A DNA stretch of 19,181 nucleotides from Waddliaceae bacterium (GTDB lineage Bacteria; Chlamydiota; Chlamydiia; Chlamydiales; SLFE01). Shown piece by piece: positions 13,826 to 19,181 of this stretch. The DNA is taken from assembly GCA_007124415.1 (NCBI GenBank), contig SLFE01000022.1, forward strand, positions 1-19,181. Direction: 5' to 3'. The position numbers were made by a program, and so were the translations under genes. The notes below the pieces were generated by a model that was not told the origin of the DNA, made no database searches, and saw only the letters and a list, made by a program, of their open reading frames with translations. Within the stretch, counting starts at the first letter, position 1. Each line of letters begins with the position of its first letter.

Positions 13826-14853
13826 ACTTTTACCTCAGAGTAGGATTCTGAAATGACTATATTCCAAAGAGTCTTCAGATATTTCTTTTGTTTGTCTGTC
13901 AGAGGCCGCAAAATGAAAAGGCAGTCGTCATTTCTAAAAAACGCCGATTTCGTCCAATTGGCTGAACCGTTGACAAGGATCTCATCATCGATAATCATCA
14001 TTTTAAAGTGCAAGAGTTCTTCGCCGCGGCTGGCGTAAAGGGGCACTCCCCCTTCCATCATCCTTTGGACAATCTTGCGGCTCGCTCCGTATCCCGATTG
14101 CTTATCAATGACCACTTCGACATCGACGCCCCGATGATAAGCGTCAATTACCTCGTCGGCAAAATCCTCCCTCGTCCATGTGAACATGGCGATGCGGATT
14201 TTTTTCTTCGCAGAACGTATGAGGTTCTTGATTGTTTCCGGACCCTCGTCGGGATCGGGAAAAATCAAGAAGTCAAGGCCCTGCCCATTGATCCTAAAAG
14301 TGCGGCTGCCTCCGGTTATCGCGTTAAATGCTCTCATCCGATCAATTCGCCTTTTAAGCCACTTTGCTAGATCGGGGCTCCAAAATCCGGTGACCAGATT
14401 CCCCATGTAGCGGAGAGAGGCCGTCGTCATGTTGGCCGAGCCGGCAAACACCGTCTCGCTATCTATGATAAGAATTTTTTGGTGGGCTATGCCCCGTGGA
14501 TTGCGCTTGATCTTTTTAACTTTAGGCGACAACGCCCTGTCAAGGTTTGAAGAGGCTCCCGAATCATAGACGACTCTCACATCCACTCCCTCTTTGGCTT
14601 TTTGATTCAAAGCGCAGATGACTTCGGGGTTTCTCATAGAGAAAATTACGAGGATGATGGAATGGTTTGCCCCCTTTATCGCTTCTACAAAAGTATCCTG
14701 CAAATCCTGCCTTTGCTGCGCGGAGTAAAAGTGGACCGGGTCTATTTTGGTCGGCAGATCGACCCTGGAGGCCCATAAAACGGCTTGCTGAACACTCAAG
14801 GCAATAAAAACCGAGGCGGCAATCAAAGCGGAGGCCCGGAAAATTTTTCTCAT
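13822..14853 (-). CDS. Phospholipase D-superfamily protein with N-terminal signal/anchor
   Basis: A 343-residue protein with two complete HKD motifs: H124-x-K126-(x4)-D131 with GSAN at 138-141, and H282-x-K284-(x4)-D289 with GSAN at 296-299. The pair forms a single phosphodiesterase active site through a phospho-histidine intermediate. The N-terminus (MRKIFRASALIAASVFIALS) is a signal peptide or membrane anchor, so the enzyme acts outside the cytoplasm or at the membrane. Substrate could be phospholipid (cardiolipin-type) or nucleic acid (Nuc-type); the sequence does not decide. Chlamydiae carry several PLD-family proteins, some thought to act on host lipids. Its ATG overlaps the recD2 stop and its stop overlaps the dapB start, both by four bases. 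Confidence 0.9.
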   Translation of the reverse strand: MRKIFRASALIAASVFIALSVQQAVLWASRVDLPTKIDPVHFYSAQQRQDLQDTFVEAIKGANHSIILVIFSMRNPEVICALNQKAKEGVDVRVVYDSGASSNLDRALSPKVKKIKRNPRGIAHQKILIIDSETVFAGSANMTTASLRYMGNLVTGFWSPDLAKWLKRRIDRMRAFNAITGGSRTFRINGQGLDFLIFPDPDEGPETIKNLIRSAKKKIRIAMFTWTREDFADEVIDAYHRGVDVEVVIDKQSGYGASRKIVQRMMEGGVPLYASRGEELLHFKMMIIDDEILVNGSANWTKSAFFRNDDCLFILRPLTDKQKKYLKTLWNIVISESYSEVKV

Positions 14854-17039
14854 TCCTGAAGCAAGCCTCCTAACTGTTCGATCTCCCCCCGCATTGCCTC
14901 GACCAAAGCTGTATACCTCTTTTTGACCTCATCGTTTTTTACGGCAATTGCGACAGCTCTTTTGGTTCCGAGGAGGATGACAAGCCTTTTTCCTCTTGTC
15001 ACCCCGGTATAAAGGAGATTGCGGTGCAGCATGATAAAGTGCGTGGTATGGACCGGAATCAAAACGCAAGGGTATTCGCTCCCTTGAGATTTATGAATGG
15101 ACACGGCATAGGCAAGAACTAATTCATCCAGATCGCAGAAATCATACTCGACATCGCGATCGTCGAAACGGACGATCATCAGCTGTTCAAAATGGTCGAT
15201 AAAGGAGATAAAGCCGATATCGCCGTTAAATACTTCTTTGTCATAATTATTCCGTATCTGCATGACCTTGTCGCCTGCAAAGAACTTTCTTCCCGCTCGA
15301 TAGAGAAGCTCGCCTTTCGGATTAAATTTTTCCTGAAGCGCCAAGTTGATGTTTTCCGTGCCGATAACACCCCGCTTCATGGGACTCAAAATTTGAATGT
15401 CATGAAGAGGATTGAAACCGTAGCGCCTGGCAAGGCGGCTTGTCTGCAACCCGACAATCTTCTCAAGCACCTCTTCGGGCTCTTGGCATTCGACATAAAA
15501 AAAATCGCCTTCCGGATCGGCTTCGAGATCGGGAAAGATCCCTTCGTTGATCCTGTGGGCATTGGTGATGATCTTCGAGCCTTTCGCCTGCCGAAAGATC
15601 TCGTTCAAGGTCGTTACCGGTATCATTTTCGCTGCGATCAAATCTTTCAAAACATTTCCCGGCCCGACGCTGGGAAGCTGATTGATATCGCCGACAAAAA
15701 TGATTCTGGCGTGGTCGGGAAGCGCCTTGAGGAACTGATTCATCAATACGGTATCGATCATGCTTGCCTCATCGACAATAATCAGGTCGCAATCAAGGGG
15801 GTTGTCGCGGTTTTTTTTGAACCCGCCTTTTTTAAAATCGATTTCCAATAGGCTGTGGATGGTGGAGGCTTTCCGGCCGGTTATCTCAGTCATCCGCTTA
15901 GCAGCCCTTCCTGTCGGCGCCGCAAGCAGAATTTTATTAGTAAGCTTGCCTGTAATTTGCAATACGCAGTTCGTGATTGTGCTTTTTCCCGTTCCGGGCC
16001 CGCCTGTGATGATATGGCACTTTTCCGTGAGCGATTTTTTCACGGCAAGAGCCTGGTTTTTCGCCAGCTTGATGCTGAGATTTTCCTCGGCCCACTCGAT
16101 TGCTTTGCCGGCATTGACCTCGCGCAAATGCGGCAGAGCTTGCCGAATCCGCTTCAATTCTTTGGCGATGCCAAGCTCGGAGAGAAAAAGGGATTTTGAC
16201 CAGACAAACAGCCTGCGCCCCTCCTCCTGCGGAAGTTTAGCCAGCCGAATGCGGTCGGCCTCGGCCAAGCTTTCTATCCTCATCGCAATCAAGTCGGCAT
16301 CGACTTCAAGCATTTCCCTGGCGATCTCGGTCAGCTCGTCCAGAGGATAGCAAACGTGGCCGTCCCCGCTCAACTCGGATAAAACAAACTCGATACCGGC
16401 GTCCACTCTTTTGGGAGAGTCGTTGGCAATGCCCATCTTTTTTGCCACCTTATCGGCGCTTTTAAAGCCGATACCGATCATGTCCCAGGCAAGTGTGTAG
16501 GGATTGTCCTTGATCACATCGATGCACCCGTCGCCATAGGTTTTATAGATCTTTTGCGCAAAGGCGGGGCTGATATCTTGCGACTGCAAAAAGATCATCA
16601 CATCCCGAATCGACTTCTGTTCGTCCCAACACGATTTGATCAAATCAATCCTCTTCTTGCCGATCCCGGGGATTGTCTTGAGCTTCTCGGGATTCTGATC
16701 GATGACGCGAAGAGTCTCTTCGCCGAAAAAGTTGACGATCCTCTCGGCATAGGCAGGGCCGATCCCTTTGACAAGTCCCGATCCGAGGTACTTTTTAATC
16801 CCGACAATGTCCGAAGGCGCTTCGGGCTGGCAATCGGTTACGGAAAATTGCCTGCCATGCACCATATGGTTCTGCCACCCGCCAACAACGCGGACAGTCT
16901 CCCCGGGCCTGACTGCAGTCATCGTCCCGACAAGGCAGATCAAATCCCGCACCCTGGGGGCTTTGAGCCAAGCGACAGTGAAGCCGTTATCGGGATTTTG
17001 AAAAGTGATCCGTTCAATGTAGCCGTAAAGCTCTTCCAT
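14850..17039 (-). CDS. recD2: RecD2-type ATP-dependent DNA helicase
   Basis: A 5'-3' superfamily 1B helicase of the RecD2 (RecD/TraA) type, which works without RecBC. The 729 residues and long N-terminal region distinguish it from the RecBCD RecD. Domains: an OB-like N-terminus (EELYGYIERITFQNPDNGF), tandem helix-hairpin-helix motifs (KGIGPAYAERI at 91-101 and IPGIGKKR at 123-130), Walker A GGPGTGKS (346-353), motif Ia LLAAPTGRAAKR, Walker B IVDEAS (421-426), GDINQLPSVGPG (motif III) and the C-terminal AVSIHKSQGSEYP and YTGVTRGK. A TTG start at 17069 is open, but the family begins at MEELYGYIER, so the ATG at 17039 is used. It has no Shine-Dalgarno sequence. First gene of the operon with the PLD gene and dapB. 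Confidence 0.95.
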   Translation of the reverse strand: MEELYGYIERITFQNPDNGFTVAWLKAPRVRDLICLVGTMTAVRPGETVRVVGGWQNHMVHGRQFSVTDCQPEAPSDIVGIKKYLGSGLVKGIGPAYAERIVNFFGEETLRVIDQNPEKLKTIPGIGKKRIDLIKSCWDEQKSIRDVMIFLQSQDISPAFAQKIYKTYGDGCIDVIKDNPYTLAWDMIGIGFKSADKVAKKMGIANDSPKRVDAGIEFVLSELSGDGHVCYPLDELTEIAREMLEVDADLIAMRIESLAEADRIRLAKLPQEEGRRLFVWSKSLFLSELGIAKELKRIRQALPHLREVNAGKAIEWAEENLSIKLAKNQALAVKKSLTEKCHIITGGPGTGKSTITNCVLQITGKLTNKILLAAPTGRAAKRMTEITGRKASTIHSLLEIDFKKGGFKKNRDNPLDCDLIIVDEASMIDTVLMNQFLKALPDHARIIFVGDINQLPSVGPGNVLKDLIAAKMIPVTTLNEIFRQAKGSKIITNAHRINEGIFPDLEADPEGDFFYVECQEPEEVLEKIVGLQTSRLARRYGFNPLHDIQILSPMKRGVIGTENINLALQEKFNPKGELLYRAGRKFFAGDKVMQIRNNYDKEVFNGDIGFISFIDHFEQLMIVRFDDRDVEYDFCDLDELVLAYAVSIHKSQGSEYPCVLIPVHTTHFIMLHRNLLYTGVTRGKRLVILLGTKRAVAIAVKNDEVKKRYTALVEAMRGEIEQLGGLLQE

Positions 17040-17050
17040 AGATAGGGGAA

Positions 17051-17079
17051 AGTGTAGCCTGATGAACAAATAGATTCAA
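17051..17079 (-). promoter_or_regulatory. Promoter of the recD2-PLD-dapB operon, close to the start
   Basis: On the minus strand TTGAAT (17079-17074) and TACACT (17056-17051) are exactly 17 bases apart. The ATG at 17039 follows 11 bases after the -10, leaving a leader of about five bases and no room for a ribosome binding site. Confidence 0.4.
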
Positions 17080-17094
17080 CGGCGAAGGCAATAA

Positions 17095-17982
17095 TTAGAG
17101 AAGATGCTTCAGCGAGTCTTCAAGTTCGGGGTATTTGAACTCGTACCCGGTCTTCTGAAGCTTCTCGGGAATAATCTTGGCGCTGGCAAGCAGCATCTCA
17201 TCGGCCATTTCCCCGAACGCAAGCCTGGCAAGAAACGCCGGCATGGGCAAAAAGGTCGGCCTGCTTAAAACTTTTCCGAGCGTTTTGGTAAACTCGCGGT
17301 TTGTGACCGGATTGGGAGCCGTCAGGTTTACGGGGCCGTGCAGCGACTCTGTTTTCAAGCAATGATAGATGGCGCGGATCTCGTCTTCGATATCGATCCA
17401 GCTCATAAACTGCTTGCCGGATCCGACAACCCCTCCAAGTCCAAGCTTGAAAGGCAGGAGCATAGTCTTCAAAGCCCCCCCTTCAGGGGACAGCACAATG
17501 CCTGTCCTCAAATAAACAATCCTGATCTCTTCGCCCAAAAGAATCTCGGTCGCCGATTCCCACTCCTGGCAGACATGCGATAAAAAACCCTCTCCCGCCG
17601 GAGTCGATTCGGTCACGGTTCCTTTCGGAACATGTCCATAGTAGCCGAGAGCCGAGGCGTTGATCAAAACTTTGGGAGGGTCCTGCAGCTTCTTGATTGT
17701 TTCACACAGCAGCCGCGTGGATTTGACGCGGCTTTCCAAAATCCGCTTTTTCTTAGCCTCGGTCCATCTGCCCCCCGCGATATTTTCCCCGGCAAGGTTG
17801 ATGACGGCATCAAAACCCTCAAGCTCTTGAGGATCAATGGATTGGTTCTTCGGATCCCAAAGAATCCCTCCTTTGTCGGTCTCTTTTCGGACGAGGCGGA
17901 AAACCTGATGACCTTTTGACTCTAAAAAACTTGTGAGATTCGAGCCGATTAGCCCTGTCGAGCCGGCAATTAAAATTTTCAT
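17095..17982 (-). CDS. NAD(P)-binding epimerase-like protein, TIGR01777/YfcH family
   Basis: A 295-residue atypical extended short-chain dehydrogenase related to E. coli YfcH and the human SDR39U1. The Rossmann motif is GSTGLIG (7-13). NLAGENIAGGRW (63-74) and SALGYYG (the active-site Tyr region), followed by FLSHVCQEWE, are family hallmarks. LRTGIVLSPEGGAL and SWIDIEDE also match. The C-terminal part (GYEFKYPELEDSLKHLL) is the usual DUF1731-like end. Its substrate is not known, so no gene symbol is given. GGGGAG lies nine bases before the ATG. It follows the photolyase by 44 bases on the same strand and may be co-transcribed with it. This pairing is seen in other bacteria, where such proteins sit near photolyase genes. 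Confidence 0.92.
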   Translation of the reverse strand: MKILIAGSTGLIGSNLTSFLESKGHQVFRLVRKETDKGGILWDPKNQSIDPQELEGFDAVINLAGENIAGGRWTEAKKKRILESRVKSTRLLCETIKKLQDPPKVLINASALGYYGHVPKGTVTESTPAGEGFLSHVCQEWESATEILLGEEIRIVYLRTGIVLSPEGGALKTMLLPFKLGLGGVVGSGKQFMSWIDIEDEIRAIYHCLKTESLHGPVNLTAPNPVTNREFTKTLGKVLSRPTFLPMPAFLARLAFGEMADEMLLASAKIIPEKLQKTGYEFKYPELEDSLKHLL

Positions 17983-18026
17983 AAAAAGACACTCCCCTAA
18001 AAGTTTTTATGTCATTCCCCGCCACT

Positions 18027-19181
18027 TTATGTCGAGAGAAAACTGAAGGCCTCCAAAGCTCTGTCCCTAGCCTCTTTATGGTCAACGATCGGAACGGGGT
18101 AATCATCGCCGAGCACAAGCCCCTTCAACTCCTCTTCGGGCGCGTCCCAGGGATGGTGGATCCATTTTTTCGGGATTTTTTTCAACTCCGGAACCCACTT
18201 GCGGACATAATCGCCATCAGGATCGAACCTTTCACCCTGGGTGATCGGATTGAAAATCCGAAAATAGGGAGCCGCGTCGGCCCCGCAGCCGCCGACCCAC
18301 TGCCACCCCAGCGTGTTATTGGCCAGATCGGCATCGACTAACGTGTCCCAAAACCACTCGGCTCCCTTTTTCCAGCTGATCAACAGATCCTTCACCAAAA
18401 ACGAGCCGACGATCATTCTGACCCTGTTGTGCATCCAGCCGGTCTCCCAAAGCTGCCTCATCCCCGCGTCCACAATCGGATAACCCGTCATGCCGCTCTG
18501 CCAGGCTTTCAAATCCTTTTTAGTATTGCGCCACTTGAAGGCCTCGAATTTTTTATAGAGGGGACGGTCTGGCGTCCGGGGAAAATGGAACAAAAGATGA
18601 TGGGCAAACTCCCTCCAGCCGATCTCGCTCAAATAACACTTAACCCCTTCTTCCCTTCCCGAATGCCTTTTATGCGCCTCTTCCCAAATAATTCCGGGAG
18701 AAATCTCCCCGAAATGAAGGTGGGGCGACATCCTCGACACCCCTTCCTTCCCGGGAAAGTCCCGCTCTTTTTTATAATCGAGGATCTTATCGTTCAAAAA
18801 GGCGAGAAGCCTCCTTTTCGCCGCCTTTTCTCCAACCTGCCATTTGTTAAAGATTTTTTTATCCCAATCCTCTTCCGGAAGCAGTCCCAGATCTTCCAAC
18901 TCGAGGCTTGAGCATTCAGGAGCCCTCGAGCCGACCTTCGTCACTTTCGGAAGAGGGGCTGGCGGCCTTCCCTTCTTAAGGCACGCCTTCCAAAAAGGAG
19001 TGAACACTTTGTAGGGCTTGCCTTCCTGATTGCCGACTTCCCACGGCTCGAACAGAAGATTGCCCGCGAAGCTGCGGGCGTCGGCGCCCTCTTTCTTCAG
19101 AGCGGCCTTCACCCGGGCGTCGATCGCGGAGCCCGAGGGCTCGTATCTGCGGTTCCAGAAAACCGACGAGGCGCCCGTTTC
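18027..19181 (-). CDS. phrB: Deoxyribodipyrimidine photolyase, N-terminus cut by the window edge
   Basis: Uses blue light and FAD to split cyclobutane pyrimidine dimers in DNA. The C-terminal 385 residues are present and the frame is open to the right edge. The first residues seen, VFWNRRYEP, belong to the conserved start of the antenna domain linker, so about 80-90 residues are missing. FAD-domain motifs: RMSPHLHFGEISP; TGYPIVDAGMRQLWETGWMHNR; and WVGGCGADAAPYFRIFNP with the Trp and Asn positions of class I CPD photolyases. It is not a plant-type cryptochrome by its short C-terminus. Local GC is high (about 60% in a sampled line), unlike the left of the window, which may point to a different origin. 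It suggests a life stage exposed to light. Confidence 0.95.
   Translation of the reverse strand, partial: ETGASSVFWNRRYEPSGSAIDARVKAALKKEGADARSFAGNLLFEPWEVGNQEGKPYKVFTPFWKACLKKGRPPAPLPKVTKVGSRAPECSSLELEDLGLLPEEDWDKKIFNKWQVGEKAAKRRLLAFLNDKILDYKKERDFPGKEGVSRMSPHLHFGEISPGIIWEEAHKRHSGREEGVKCYLSEIGWREFAHHLLFHFPRTPDRPLYKKFEAFKWRNTKKDLKAWQSGMTGYPIVDAGMRQLWETGWMHNRVRMIVGSFLVKDLLISWKKGAEWFWDTLVDADLANNTLGWQWVGGCGADAAPYFRIFNPITQGERFDPDGDYVRKWVPELKKIPKKWIHHPWDAPEEELKGLVLGDDYPVPIVDHKEARDRALEAFSFLST

Noticed and set aside
15192..15851. 219-codon plus-strand frame opposite recD2
   Set aside because: It is a shadow of the helicase gene, with no ribosome binding site and a helicase motif region on the other strand. 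The same holds for 15760-16350 and 16554-17045.

Overview
The window looks like a stretch of a chlamydial chromosome from the environmental (Parachlamydiales-type) branch, such as relatives of Waddlia, Estrella or Parachlamydia. The case is inferential. A smpB, dnaN, recF block without dnaA, and trxB lying close to acpS and a PIN/TRAM membrane protein, are neighbourhoods I remember from Chlamydia genomes. Three short signal-peptide proteins look like outer-membrane barrels. One gene encodes what reads as a eukaryotic RasGAP domain. No dedicated mobile element, CRISPR array, tRNA or rRNA is visible. GC content is uneven: sampled 60-base lines run at about 27-38% in the two unknown genes on the left, about 50% in trxB and about 60% in the photolyase at the right edge.

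Layout. 1-925 (minus) is the 3' part of an unknown helical protein that runs off the left edge. 1034-2491 (minus) is a PutP-type sodium/solute symporter. 2666-4455 (plus) is trxB joined by a TAATG overlap to a predicted outer-membrane barrel. 4427-5515 (minus) is the RasGAP-like protein. 5570-7053 (minus) is a YacL-like PIN/TRAM membrane protein followed by acpS. 7207-7740 (plus) is a small membrane protein, convergent with and overlapping rlmH. 7681-8539 (minus) is smpB-rlmH, and 8670-10888 (plus) is dnaN-recF, the two being divergent. 10857-11606 (minus) is a second barrel protein. It is divergent from a YtqB/MnmM-type tRNA methyltransferase (11768-12331), and a long inverted repeat sits between them. 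12419-13105 (plus) is a third barrel protein. 13121-17039 (minus) is a tightly coupled recD2-PLD-dapB operon. 17095-17982 (minus) is a TIGR01777-type NAD(P)-binding protein, and 18027-19181 (minus) is a class I photolyase cut by the right edge.

The genes form short, densely packed operons with ATGA or TAATG overlaps. Three convergent pairs overlap at their 3' ends. DNA metabolism (dnaN, recF, recD2, photolyase) and translation quality or RNA modification (smpB, rlmH, mnmM) dominate. Envelope proteins are mixed in.

The strongest lead is the gene at 4427-5515. By eye its C-terminal half follows the RasGAP fold pattern, including an Arg-finger-like and an FLR-like motif. It has its own promoter and an AT-rich composition. 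It could be a secreted protein that acts on host small GTPases. Second leads are the inverted repeat at 11671-11738, several genes whose -10 boxes lie only about 10 bases before the start codon, and a possible one-base frame disruption at the 5' end of the first gene.
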